A DNA stretch of 26,748 nt from SHZI01 sp049290495. Its GTDB lineage: Bacteria; Pseudomonadota; Gammaproteobacteria; Steroidobacterales; GCA-2729495. Both the position numbers and the translations under genes were made by a program. Where the stretch lies: NCBI GenBank assembly GCA_049290495.1, contig JBATNV010000249.1:1-26748 (forward strand), given 5' to 3'. Below, piece after piece: positions 1-8,870 of the stretch (position 1 is the stretch's first letter; each line of letters begins with the position of its first letter). The notes beneath the pieces are model-generated. The model was not told the origin of the DNA and made no database searches. It saw nothing but the letters and a program-made list of their open reading frames with translations.

Positions 1-28
1 GTCCTGCGAAACCATTCCGGTCATTGAA

Positions 29-2392
29 TCACGCCCAGCGCCAGTTGCGAATCTCCGGCATGTCCTCGCCGTGGGCGTTGATGTACTGCTTGTGCGCGAT
101 GCGCCGGTCGCGCATCTGCTGGCGCAGGTGCGCAGCACGCACCGCGAGCCCTGGCACCCGGTCGATCACATCACAGACCAGGTGAAAACGGTCGATATCA
201 TTGAGCACACACATGTCGAAGGGCGTGGTGGTGGTGCCCTCTTCCTTATAGCCACGGACATGCAGGTTGCCGTGATTGGTACGCCGGTAGGTGAGCCGGT
301 GAATCAGCCACGGATAGCCGTGATAGGCAAAGATAATCGGCCGGTCTGGCGTAAACAGGGAATCAAAGCGCTGGTCCGAAAGTCCGTCCGGATGCTCTTC
401 CTTGGACTGCAGTGTCAACAGGTCAACGACGTTGATCATGCGGATTTTCAGCTCGGGCAGGGACTCACGCAGGATGGCGATCGCCGCCAGCGTTTCCAGC
501 GTCGGTACGTCGCCAGCACAGGCCATGACCACATCGGGTTCTACACCTGCATCGCTGCTCGCCCATTCCCAGATACCGATACCTGCGTCGCAGTGACTGA
601 TTGCAGCAGCCATATCCAGCCACTGGGCCGCCGGCTGCTTGCCGGCAACGATGACGTTAACGCGGTTGCGTGAACGCAGGCACTTGTCGGCCACGCACAG
701 CAGCGTATTGGCGTCGGGCGGCAGATAGACACGGATGATGTCGGCTTTCTTGTTGATCACATGGTCGATAAAACCCGGGTCCTGGTGCGAAAAACCGTTG
801 TGGTCCTGGCGCCAGACATGCGAAGTCAGCAAATAGTTGAGCGAAGCGATGGGCCGCCGCCAGGGAATTTCGCTGCTCGTGACCTTCAGCCACTTGGCAT
901 GCTGGTTGAACATCGAATCGATAATGTGGATAAACGCTTCGTAGCAGGAGAACAGTCCGTGCCGGCCGGTCAGCAGGTAGCCCTCCAGCCAGCCTTGACA
1001 GGTATGCTCGCTGAGAATCTCCATCACCCGACCGTCGGCGGCCAGTCCGACGTCCGTATCGCGCGTTTCTGCCAGCCAGGTTCGGCCGGTGACTTCAAAA
1101 ACGGCGCCCAGTCGGTTGGAGGCCGTTTCGTCCGGTCCAAACAATCGGAAATTGCGCGCGTCCGTATTGCGCACCATCACATCGCGCAAGAATACGCCCA
1201 GCGTTCGCGTTGCCTCGCCCGTGCTGCCACCGGGTGCCGGCACTGACAGTGCATAGTCACGGATATCAGGCAGATGCAGATCGCGGAGCAACAGGCCGCC
1301 GTTGGCATGCGGATTGGCACCCATCCGGCGCAGGCCTTCGGGTGCCAGGGCGGCGATCTCCGGCTGCAGCTGGCCTTCTGCATCGAACAATTCCTGCGGT
1401 CGATAGCTATGTAACCAGACCTCAAGAGCGGCCAGATGATCGGGCTTTGTGGCCAGTTCGCTCAACGGCACCTGGTGAGAGCGCCAGTGATCTTCGACCT
1501 GCAGACCATCGACGACCTGTGGCCCGGTCCAGCCCTTCGGTGTACGCAGCACCAGCATCGGCCAGCGCGGTGATTGCTGGCTGTGACCATCGCGCGCCGA
1601 CTGCTGGATACGCCGGATCTCGGCCGTCGCCCAGTCCATGGCCGCAGCCATCGCCTGGTGCACCAGTACCGGATCACGGCCAGCAACGATGCGTGGCTCG
1701 TAGCCACAGCCGCGCAGGAACTGCTCCAGCTCAGTGGCGCTGATCCGTGCGAGCACGGCGGGGTTGTTGATCTTGTAGCCATTGAGATGGAGGATCGGCA
1801 GCACCGCACCATCCCGCACCGGATTCAGGAATTTATTCGAGTGCCAGGCCGCAGCCAGTGGACCCGTCTCGGCCTCACCATCGCCGATCACACAGGCCGC
1901 AATCAGGTCAGGGTTGTCGAAGACGGCACCGAAGGCATGTGACAGCGCATAGCCCAGTTCACCACCTTCATGAATCGAGCCTGGTGTCTCGGGCGCCGCA
2001 TGGCTCGGCACACCACCGGGAAAGGAAAACTGCCTGAACAGCAGCCGCATGCCTTCCTCGTTGCGCGGCAAACCCGGATAGAACTCGCTGTAAGTGCCTT
2101 CGAGCCAGGTATTCGCACACAAGGCGGCGCCACCGTGGCCCGGCCCGGTGATATAGATGACATTCAGGTCATCGCGCCGGATCACACGGTTCAGATGTGC
2201 ATAGATGAGGTTAAGTCCTGGTGCCGTGCCCCAGTGGCCGAGCAAGCGCGGCTTGATGTGTTCCAGCCGCAAGGGCTCGCGCAGCAAGGGATTGGCAAGC
2301 AGATAGATCTGGCCCGCCGAAAGATAGTTGGCAGCCCGCCACCAGCTGTCGATCAAGCTGACTTCGCGTTCTGACAATGGTGCCTTGTCCAT
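29..2392 (-). CDS. xfp: Phosphoketolase (xylulose-5-phosphate/fructose-6-phosphate)
   Basis: This enzyme is predicted to be a cytosolic thiamine-diphosphate phosphoketolase that cleaves xylulose-5-P or fructose-6-P with phosphate to acetyl-phosphate plus glyceraldehyde-3-P or erythrose-4-P. Counting from the chosen start, I see HWGTAPGLN (53-61), GPGHGG (83-88), HAAPETPGS with HEGGELGY (131-148) and the ThDP-binding GDGEAETGP (170-178). These are hallmark phosphoketolase motifs, and 787 residues is the normal family length. The frame is open 24 nt further upstream to 2416, but AGGGAG sits 7 nt before the ATG at 2392. That start leaves 10 nt after the ackA stop instead of an overlap. It is the last gene of a five-gene minus-strand run, and its acetyl-phosphate product is the substrate of the acetate kinase encoded just upstream. 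Substrate preference (X5P only or dual) cannot be read from the sequence. Confidence 0.96.
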   Translation of the reverse strand: MDKAPLSEREVSLIDSWWRAANYLSAGQIYLLANPLLREPLRLEHIKPRLLGHWGTAPGLNLIYAHLNRVIRRDDLNVIYITGPGHGGAALCANTWLEGTYSEFYPGLPRNEEGMRLLFRQFSFPGGVPSHAAPETPGSIHEGGELGYALSHAFGAVFDNPDLIAACVIGDGEAETGPLAAAWHSNKFLNPVRDGAVLPILHLNGYKINNPAVLARISATELEQFLRGCGYEPRIVAGRDPVLVHQAMAAAMDWATAEIRRIQQSARDGHSQQSPRWPMLVLRTPKGWTGPQVVDGLQVEDHWRSHQVPLSELATKPDHLAALEVWLHSYRPQELFDAEGQLQPEIAALAPEGLRRMGANPHANGGLLLRDLHLPDIRDYALSVPAPGGSTGEATRTLGVFLRDVMVRNTDARNFRLFGPDETASNRLGAVFEVTGRTWLAETRDTDVGLAADGRVMEILSEHTCQGWLEGYLLTGRHGLFSCYEAFIHIIDSMFNQHAKWLKVTSSEIPWRRPIASLNYLLTSHVWRQDHNGFSHQDPGFIDHVINKKADIIRVYLPPDANTLLCVADKCLRSRNRVNVIVAGKQPAAQWLDMAAAISHCDAGIGIWEWASSDAGVEPDVVMACAGDVPTLETLAAIAILRESLPELKIRMINVVDLLTLQSKEEHPDGLSDQRFDSLFTPDRPIIFAYHGYPWLIHRLTYRRTNHGNLHVRGYKEEGTTTTPFDMCVLNDIDRFHLVCDVIDRVPGLAVRAAHLRQQMRDRRIAHKQYINAHGEDMPEIRNWRWA

Positions 2393-2402
2393 AGCTGTCT
2401 CC

Positions 2403-3515
2403 CTAGCGTTTTGCATTTTCCAGCAGCGCCAGCGCGGATCGCGCCATGATCCGGGCCTCGTCTACGGCAAACACCCAGACCTGCACCGCTGCTCCCGGCG
2501 CACTGAGCATTGCATCCGTGCCGCGACAGGCATTGTTGCGGGCTGCATCGATCGTGATTCCGGCGAAGCTTAAGGTGGCGAGCACGCGGGCGCGGATCAC
2601 CGGGACATTCTCCCCTACACCACCGCCAAACAGAATGGCATCTGCGCCACCGAGTACCGCGAGATACGCGCCGAGGTAGCGCGTAATCCGGTGACAGTAG
2701 ATACCTAGGGCAAGTCGCGCCGCATCCAGGTCGCTCGCCAGCAACTCGCTCACATTGCCGGAAAGCCCGGAGAGACCCAGCAAGCCCGACTGCCGGTTGA
2801 GCATATCCATCAATTCGGATGGCGCGATGCCACAGTGAGTCTGCAGATAGAGCAGAGCGCCGGGATCCACATCGCCGCTGCGCGTCGCCATGACCAGGCC
2901 CTCCAGTGGCGAGAAGCCCATCGAGGTTTCCACCGGCTGTCCGTCGATGCTGGCCGTCACCGAACAACCGGCCCCAAGCTGCAGGGAAATGATCCGCGCA
3001 CCGTTTACGACAGCTGGCTGCGCGCGCCGCCATGATTCGAGCATCGACTCGTGCGCGATACCGTGAAAGCCATAGCGACGTATCCCATGCTTCTCGCGCA
3101 GGACGGCGGGTAGCGCATAGGTCTGCGCCATCACCGGCAGGCTGCCGTAGAACCCGGTATCGAACACTGCAAGCTGTGGCACTGCCGGGCCCAGCACGTC
3201 GCGCGCCGCACGAATTAGGGCAAGTGCTGGTGGCTGGTGCAACGGCGCCAGGGGCGTCAAAGCTTCTATTTCGCTTTCAACGGCAGCATCAATGATGCAC
3301 GGCTGCGTGAGCCGCGCGCCGCCGTGCACGACCCGGTGCACGACCACTGCCGGTGTCGGCGCTCCCAGTTCGCGCAGTTGTCCGGCGAAATCTTTACCGG
3401 CCGCAGCGGACACCGCGTCGTAGTGCCGCGTGGCCAGCAGCGCAAGCGTGGGCATACTGAAGGCCGCAAGACGCACTGAGCTGCTGCCGGCATTGACGGT
3501 CAGAAGTACAGTCAC
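2403..3515 (-). CDS. ackA: Acetate kinase
   Basis: Acetate kinase is an ASKHA-fold enzyme that interconverts acetyl-phosphate + ADP and acetate + ATP in the cytosol. Visible motifs are VNAGSSS (7-13), VHRVVHGG (59-66), the catalytic-Asp segment FDTGFYG (118-124), HGIAH (151-155), GAGCS (181-185) and RSGDVDPG (212-219). Most homologues carry FDTAFH and HGTSH at the third and fourth positions, so this copy is somewhat divergent while the catalytic Asp119 and the nearby histidines are kept. The length of 370 residues is slightly short for the family (about 400). The start is GTG, with GAGG 5-6 nt upstream. It lies between the glucan phosphorylase and phosphoketolase genes. This suggests that it consumes phosphoketolase-derived acetyl-phosphate to make ATP, replacing the usual partner phosphotransacetylase, which is absent here. 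Confidence 0.95.
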   Translation of the reverse strand: MTVLLTVNAGSSSVRLAAFSMPTLALLATRHYDAVSAAAGKDFAGQLRELGAPTPAVVVHRVVHGGARLTQPCIIDAAVESEIEALTPLAPLHQPPALALIRAARDVLGPAVPQLAVFDTGFYGSLPVMAQTYALPAVLREKHGIRRYGFHGIAHESMLESWRRAQPAVVNGARIISLQLGAGCSVTASIDGQPVETSMGFSPLEGLVMATRSGDVDPGALLYLQTHCGIAPSELMDMLNRQSGLLGLSGLSGNVSELLASDLDAARLALGIYCHRITRYLGAYLAVLGGADAILFGGGVGENVPVIRARVLATLSFAGITIDAARNNACRGTDAMLSAPGAAVQVWVFAVDEARIMARSALALLENAKR

Positions 3516-3579
3516 GATACCTCGCCGTCACGCCCTGCCGACATCAGCCCGATATCGGCCAGGCGAGAGACAATCATCA

Positions 3580-6102
3580 TCAACTCGCCCACTTGATCAG
3601 TGCCAGTTCGTTCGGCACGCGTGCGAGCGCATGTCGCGGAACGATACGCGGCGTGAAATCCCCAAGATCACGGCCCGGCGCCATGGCCAGCTCATAGCTA
3701 TAGCCATTGCTTGAACCCGCAATGGGCGAAGAACGCTCCATCGACTGACAGAACGCCGTACCACCCGGACTCGTGGCCTCTGCATACAACTGCACGTCAA
3801 CCATGTCGGGCTGAATGTCGCCGAGGTAAACAGCCACAGACACCTTGCGGGCCGCACCATCTCCTGTGACCGCGCACATGGCCATATGGATCTGCTCCCA
3901 GTGACTGCGTAATTCCCGCTCCCAGTGAGCAAGTTGCACGGCACCGCGCCCGCCGTCCAGGCCGCGCCGGGCAAGCAGCGCGGCAGCGGGCAGATACACG
4001 TCGCGCACGTAGTCGTGCACCATCCGGTTGGTACTGAACTCGGGCGTCAAACGCGACATGCTGGCGCGCATGCGCGCCAGCCACGCCTGTGGAATGCCTG
4101 ATGCATCGCGCGCATAGAACATGGGTACGACTTCCTGCTCCAGGATCCCGAATAGCTGATCCAGCTGGGCGGCATCCCGGCTGTAGTCTGAGCCTTCTGC
4201 CTCCTGGATTGCCCAGCCTACCGCAGGATCCCAGGCTTCCGCCCACCAGCCATCGAGCACAGACAGGTTGAGCCCGCCATTGACGAGAACCTTCATGCCG
4301 CTCGTACCACAGGCCTCCCAGGGTCGGCGCGGCGTGTTGATCCAGACATCGATGCCCTTCACAAGCTCCTGCGCGAGCGCCAGATCGTAATCTTCGAGAA
4401 AAACCACACTCTGGCGGACTTCCGGATCGGCTGAAAACAGCACCCACTCCTGGATGAAGCGCTGTCCTTCTGCATCGGCTGGATGCGCCTTCCCGGCAAC
4501 GATCAGTTGCACGGGACGCTGACTGTCTGACAGCAGCCGCTTCAACCGTTGCTTGTCTCTCAGCAACAGGTCAGGCCGCTTGTATTCGGCGAAGCGTCGT
4601 GCAAATCCCAGCGTCAGGGCATTGGGATCAAGAATATGTGCGACATCGATATCCGCACCACCAGGGCGGTGACGCCGCGCAAGTTGCCGACCCAGCCGGC
4701 GCCGCGCGTAATCCACAAGCGCCCGGCGATCGGTGCCTTTCATCTCCCACAAGACCTTGTCGGCTGTGCAGTCGACGGCAGCGCGCAGATCAGTCACCAC
4801 GCCCTGCCAACGCTCCTTGCCGCAGACGCAGGTCCACAGCTCATCCGATGCAGCTGAATCCCAGGAAGGCACGTGTACGCCATTGGTGACATGGGTGACC
4901 GGGATCTGCGTGAGCGGCCAGCCCGGATAAAGCTCGGCAAAGATGCCGCGACTCACTTCTCCGTGCAGGCGACTAACACCATTGACGGTGGCACAGAGTC
5001 GTGCCGCAAGCCAGGCCATGTTAAAAAAGCCCGTGCCGTGATTACCGGTGCCCTGACCGAGCGCGGCGAGTTCCTCAACCGGCACAGAAAGCCTCGACGC
5101 GTAGTCGCCGGCATATTTTTTCAGCAGCTCAATGGAGAATACGTCGAAGCCGGCCGCTACCGGTGTGTGCGTCGTAAACACGTTCCCCGCGCGCACCGCC
5201 CAGACTGCCTCCCAGAAACCGAGCGCATGCCGCTCCATGAAGCAGCGCGCGCGTTCGATAGCCGCAAAAGCGGCGTGACCTTCATTGAGATGGCAGACAT
5301 CGACCGGCAGACCGAGCACCTCGATCAGACGCCAGCCACCGACGCCAAGCGCAATTTCCTGCATGAGGCGCATTTCCGGCGCAGCCTCATAGAGTTTTCC
5401 GGTGATGCCGCGATCGATCGCATCGTTCCACGGATCGTTACTGTCGAGCAGGTAAAGCGGCACCCGTCCAACCTGGGCTTTCCACACACGGAAGCGCACC
5501 GTGCGACCTGGAAATTCCACAGGTATGCTCAACCACGCGCCACCGCGATCGAATACCCGCGCAACAGGCAGGCTGGCCGGATCGTTGAAGGGATAGCTCA
5601 CCAGCTGTCTGCCTTCATCATCGACGGACTGGCGGAAATAGCCTTCCTGGTAGAGAAGCCCGATACCGACCACAGGCAAGCCCAGATCGCTTGAAGCTTT
5701 CAGGTGATCGCCGGCCAGCACGCCGAGGCCGCCGGCATAGAGCGGCAAAGCCTCGGCCAGTCCGAACTCCATACTGAAGTAAGCCACACCGCGCAGGCGG
5801 CCAGCGGGGACATTCAGCTGGGCCCAGGTCGGACGCGCCCTATAGTCGGCACGCGCAGCCACGAGTGCGCGAAGCCGGGCCTTGAATGCGGTGTTGCAGT
5901 CCAGTTCACGCAGGCGCTCTTCATCAAGGCCCTGCAGCAAAACAAAGGGATTCTCCGTCCGTTCCCAGGTTTCGCGATCGATGGACTTCCAGAGTTCATC
6001 GCCCGCGTGACTCCAGGTCCAGCGCAGATCCATGGCCAGCTCGGCCAGCGGCTCAAGATCAGTCGGCAAATTTGCCCGTAAACCTGTACCACGCAATTCC
6101 AT
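3580..6102 (-). CDS. glgP: Alpha-glucan (glycogen) phosphorylase, GT35 family, DUF3417-type
   Basis: This is a pyridoxal-phosphate-dependent phosphorylase that releases glucose-1-phosphate from glycogen or maltodextrin. The N-terminus (WTWSHAGDELW, then FSMEFGLAEALPLYAGGLGVLAGD) is typical of the more distant 'alpha-glucan phosphorylase' branch (TIGR02094-like) rather than of E. coli GlgP/MalP. Further on are HLNEGHAAF, TTHTPVAAGFD, HVTNGVHVPSW, FARRFAEYKRPDL and the PLP-lysine motif GTSGMK (599-604, Lys604), followed by NGGLNLSVLDGWW. About 120 residues after roughly 720 form a less conserved C-terminal region. The total of 840 residues is normal for the branch. The gene starts with ATG at 6102, 107 nt after the RNase-like gene, and is followed 64 nt later by ackA. 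Placement upstream of acetate kinase and phosphoketolase suggests mobilisation of stored glycogen into the phosphoketolase route. Confidence 0.94.
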   Translation of the reverse strand: MELRGTGLRANLPTDLEPLAELAMDLRWTWSHAGDELWKSIDRETWERTENPFVLLQGLDEERLRELDCNTAFKARLRALVAARADYRARPTWAQLNVPAGRLRGVAYFSMEFGLAEALPLYAGGLGVLAGDHLKASSDLGLPVVGIGLLYQEGYFRQSVDDEGRQLVSYPFNDPASLPVARVFDRGGAWLSIPVEFPGRTVRFRVWKAQVGRVPLYLLDSNDPWNDAIDRGITGKLYEAAPEMRLMQEIALGVGGWRLIEVLGLPVDVCHLNEGHAAFAAIERARCFMERHALGFWEAVWAVRAGNVFTTHTPVAAGFDVFSIELLKKYAGDYASRLSVPVEELAALGQGTGNHGTGFFNMAWLAARLCATVNGVSRLHGEVSRGIFAELYPGWPLTQIPVTHVTNGVHVPSWDSAASDELWTCVCGKERWQGVVTDLRAAVDCTADKVLWEMKGTDRRALVDYARRRLGRQLARRHRPGGADIDVAHILDPNALTLGFARRFAEYKRPDLLLRDKQRLKRLLSDSQRPVQLIVAGKAHPADAEGQRFIQEWVLFSADPEVRQSVVFLEDYDLALAQELVKGIDVWINTPRRPWEACGTSGMKVLVNGGLNLSVLDGWWAEAWDPAVGWAIQEAEGSDYSRDAAQLDQLFGILEQEVVPMFYARDASGIPQAWLARMRASMSRLTPEFSTNRMVHDYVRDVYLPAAALLARRGLDGGRGAVQLAHWERELRSHWEQIHMAMCAVTGDGAARKVSVAVYLGDIQPDMVDVQLYAEATSPGGTAFCQSMERSSPIAGSSNGYSYELAMAPGRDLGDFTPRIVPRHALARVPNELALIKWAS

Positions 6103-6209
6103 GTTGAGGCCCTGTCAATGCGGATCGGCACCAGCGCTTCTGCCGGTTACAAGAATTTTCTTCGACGCGAAGCTGATCGTGAACAGCCCGATGCTCCGAA
6201 AACTCTCGC

Positions 6210-7595
6210 TCACAGCGCAAAGGACTGGTGGTGCGCGGGCATCTCTACTGCCGTATTCATCAATTGGCCAGCGAAGCTCTGCATGGTGTCCGGTTCACCA
6301 TGCACGAGAAAGGTACGCTTTGCGCCGGTGTGAGCGTGCCAGGCAAGCAGCTCGGCCTGGTCTGCATGTGCCGAGAAACCATTGATGGTGTGGATGCTCG
6401 CCTGCACCCGGATCTCCTCGCCAAACAGCTTTACGGTTTTAGCACCGTCGATGATGCGTCGGGCGAGCGTACCGCGAGCGGCATAACCCACAAACACGAT
6501 CGCGGAATCCTTGCGCCACAGATTGTGCTTCAGATGGTGACGCACCCGGCCACCCGTACACATGCCGGAACCTGCCATGATCACTGCACCGCCTGCAATC
6601 CTGTTGAGTGCCATCGACTCCGCCGCTTCACGCGTGAAATGCAAGCCCGGCATGTCGAAGGGATCGCGGCCATCCCGGAACAATTCACAGGCCTCTGCGT
6701 CGTAGCACTCCGGGTGGTTGCGGAAGATCTCTGTGGCCGAGATGGCCATCGGTGAATCGAGATAGACCGGCAGTCGGCGCGGCAAGCGCCGGCTCTCCGT
6801 TGCTACACGCAGGTGGTAGAGAACTTCCTGGGCACGCTCCAGCGCGAAGGTCGGAATCACCACATTACCACCGCGATCGAGCGTAGCCTCGATTGCAGCG
6901 TAGAGCTCTTCAATGGAAGGCTCGAGCGCCTTGTGCCGGCGATCGCCGTAGGTGCTCTCCATGATGACGACATCGACCTGCGGCGGCGGTGCCGGATCGC
7001 GAATGATCGGCCGCCCGCTGCTGCCGAGATCACCCGAAAAGAGCAGTCGTCGCGAGACACCACCTTCGCTGAGTTCCAGCAGGATACAGGCCGAACCGAG
7101 GATGTGCCCTGCATCGATAAACGTGGCGCGGATACCCGGCGCCACCTCAAGCGGCCGGTCGTAGACTGCGGTGCGACCGAAAGAATCCAGCGTGTTCAGC
7201 GCATCGAGAGTGGTGTAGAGCGGTGCCGCTGTGCCCTTGTCGTCATAGCGGCCGGCGCGACGCGCGCGCCAGCGGGCGTCTTCTTCCTGCAGGTGAGCCG
7301 AGTCGAGCATGACCAGACGCGCCAGTTCACGGGAAGCAGCGGTCGTGATGATCTCTCCGCGAAAACCCCGCTTGGCCAGCAAAGGCAGCCGACCGCAGTG
7401 ATCGAGGTGCGCATGCGTCAGCAATACATAGTCGATCGAGTCGGCATCGAAACCGAAGTCTTTTGCGTTCTCGTCCTCCTGTTCGTAACTACCCTGGTAG
7501 AGGCCACAGTCGATCAGCACGCGCTTGCCCGCGCACTCCACGAGGTGACACGACCCTGTGACGCCCAGATCGGCACCGTGAAACTCCAGCTTCAT
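6210..7595 (-). CDS. MBL-fold beta-CASP RNA-processing exonuclease-like protein
   Basis: This protein combines a zinc-dependent metallo-beta-lactamase domain with a beta-CASP domain, the CPSF73/Ysh1-type architecture associated with RNA cleavage. Metal-binding motifs are HAHLDH (61-66), the His of DAGHILGS (161-168), the Asp of SGDLG (187-191) and, after the inserted beta-CASP domain, FSAHAD (407-412) and VHGEP (431-435). STYGDR (214-219) and SGMCTGGR (343-350) are beta-CASP signatures. The length of 461 residues fits this class, and there is no signal peptide or membrane segment. A strong AAGGAG..GGAA ribosome site precedes the ATG at 7595, 47 nt after the LOG gene. Homologues of this class are often found beside phosphoketolase or glycogen genes, but the RNA substrate is unknown. 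A role in controlling operon mRNA would be speculation. Confidence 0.9.
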   Translation of the reverse strand: MKLEFHGADLGVTGSCHLVECAGKRVLIDCGLYQGSYEQEDENAKDFGFDADSIDYVLLTHAHLDHCGRLPLLAKRGFRGEIITTAASRELARLVMLDSAHLQEEDARWRARRAGRYDDKGTAAPLYTTLDALNTLDSFGRTAVYDRPLEVAPGIRATFIDAGHILGSACILLELSEGGVSRRLLFSGDLGSSGRPIIRDPAPPPQVDVVIMESTYGDRRHKALEPSIEELYAAIEATLDRGGNVVIPTFALERAQEVLYHLRVATESRRLPRRLPVYLDSPMAISATEIFRNHPECYDAEACELFRDGRDPFDMPGLHFTREAAESMALNRIAGGAVIMAGSGMCTGGRVRHHLKHNLWRKDSAIVFVGYAARGTLARRIIDGAKTVKLFGEEIRVQASIHTINGFSAHADQAELLAWHAHTGAKRTFLVHGEPDTMQSFAGQLMNTAVEMPAHHQSFAL

Positions 7596-7642
7596 TTCCT
7601 TCTCCTTGCCTTGGTGTCCAGACGGAACCTGAGTAAAAAACG

Positions 7643-8587
7643 CTACGCTCGATCCAGCGACTCGCCGTTGATCTCGTACCAGTGCCGGATGCCAGCCCAG
7701 ATTTCGTCCGCCGTCTCGGCGTACCAGAAAAGCTCCCGGTCTTCCGGATCGATCACACCCTCATCCACCAGGAAATCGGGATTGAAAGCCTGACGCCAGT
7801 AGTCCTGCCCCACCAGCACCACGGGGACCGGCTTGATCTTGCGTGTTTGCACCAGCGTCAGGGTCTCGAAAAGTTCGTCCAGAGTGCCATAACCACCGGG
7901 GAACACCACCAGCGCCCTGGCCCGCAGCAGGAAATGCAGCTTGCGCAGCGCGAAGTAGTGAAAGCGCATGCACAGATCCGGCGTGATGTAAGGGTTCGGA
8001 AACTGTTCATGCGGGAGTTTGATGTTCAGGCCCACCGACTTGGCACCAACATCAAAGGCACCGCGGTTGGCGGCCTCCATGATGCCGGGGCCACCACCCG
8101 TCAACACCACCAAACCGGAACCATCCCTGCTTACGATCTGCCCGAACTGGCGCGCCACATCGTAGTAGTGGCTCTTCGCCACAATACGCTCGGCAATGCG
8201 CACACGCTGCTGGCACTCGATATCAGCCGGACGTGCAGCACACGCCGCGCGCCGGACCTCGAGTGCACGCCGTGCCGCTGCGGGCTCCGGGATGCGGGTG
8301 CTGCCAAAGACAACGATCGTCTGCGTGATGTCGTGCGCCCTGAGCAGCATCTCCGGCTTGGCGTAGTCCACCTGCAACCGGAGTCCGCGCATCTCCTCCA
8401 GTTGCAGAAAGTCAGGGTCCTCATCGGCTTCGCAGTAACTCGGGCTTTCCATGATCGCCTTGAGCTGGGCGGGAACCCCACTGTCGTCTTCCGCGGGCTT
8501 CGGGCTCTGCCACGGGAGAGGTTCGCGACGCGTCTGCGCCGCTGGCGGGATCGGACACTGCGGCGGCGTGGAACCGGGTTTCGACAT
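7643..8587 (-). CDS. LOG-family (TIGR00730) Rossmann-fold nucleotide-processing protein
   Basis: LOG-family proteins, often mis-annotated as lysine decarboxylases, hydrolyse nucleoside-5'-monophosphates (for example cytokinin riboside 5'-monophosphate or related nucleotides) to base and ribose-5-phosphate. The two diagnostic motifs are present: TGGGPGIMEAANRGA (163-177) and PGGYGTLDE (230-238). The protein is 314 residues long because about 90 extra N-terminal residues, beginning proline-rich and then acidic (YCEADEDPDF), precede the core. This matches the long bacterial subgroup rather than the roughly 190-residue plant-type LOG. It is the first gene of the five-gene run ending in xfp. An ATG at 8587 preceded by AGGTAGAGCGAG is the likely start. 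Its substrate and its link to glycogen/phosphoketolase metabolism are unknown. Confidence 0.87.
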   Translation of the reverse strand: MSKPGSTPPQCPIPPAAQTRREPLPWQSPKPAEDDSGVPAQLKAIMESPSYCEADEDPDFLQLEEMRGLRLQVDYAKPEMLLRAHDITQTIVVFGSTRIPEPAAARRALEVRRAACAARPADIECQQRVRIAERIVAKSHYYDVARQFGQIVSRDGSGLVVLTGGGPGIMEAANRGAFDVGAKSVGLNIKLPHEQFPNPYITPDLCMRFHYFALRKLHFLLRARALVVFPGGYGTLDELFETLTLVQTRKIKPVPVVLVGQDYWRQAFNPDFLVDEGVIDPEDRELFWYAETADEIWAGIRHWYEINGESLDRA

Positions 8588-8750
8588 CTCGCTCTACCTG
8601 ACACTTGATAATGGCCAACTATAAAGCCGACTACTCCAGTCTTGGCTGCGGATACCGGCCATCCATCGGGCGTATCGCCAGGCAAGCTGGCTGGAGAATG
8701 CCTCTTCCAGCGACGTGATCGTTGGCCTGCAAGCGGGCTTGTCGGATCGC

Positions 8751-8780
8751 TTGACAGAGTGGAGCTGCGCTACGCATTTT
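8751..8780 (+). promoter_or_regulatory. Possible sigma-70 promoter of the matrixin gene
   Basis: A perfect TTGACA (-35) occurs at 8751-8756. The best -10 candidates about 17-18 bases later are poor (GCATTT or CATTTT). It lies about 90 bases before the metalloprotease start. This is the only promoter-like signal seen in the 283-base gap 8588-8870, which otherwise holds nothing recognisable. Confidence 0.25.
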
Positions 8781-8870
8781 CTTGTTGCCAAGGGCTTAGG
8801 CAAGGCATAGATTCAGCGCAGCCGTAGGGTTTGCCAGTTACTGCATACGCCCGATTGCGAGGTTCCGATT

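Noticed and set aside
4873..5694. Plus-strand open frame of 273 codons
   Set aside because: It is antisense to the glucan phosphorylase, whose catalytic motifs fix the real frame.
8605..8618. FNR/Anr-like half-site (TTGAT-N4-GCCAA) upstream of the LOG gene
   Set aside because: Only one half matches the TTGAT-N4-ATCAA consensus. It lies about 20 bases from the start codon, a poor place for an activator, and no convincing -35 accompanies the nearby TATAGT.
8594..8803. 69-codon minus-strand frame just upstream of the LOG gene
   Set aside because: It begins with TTG, has no ribosome site and shows no motif.
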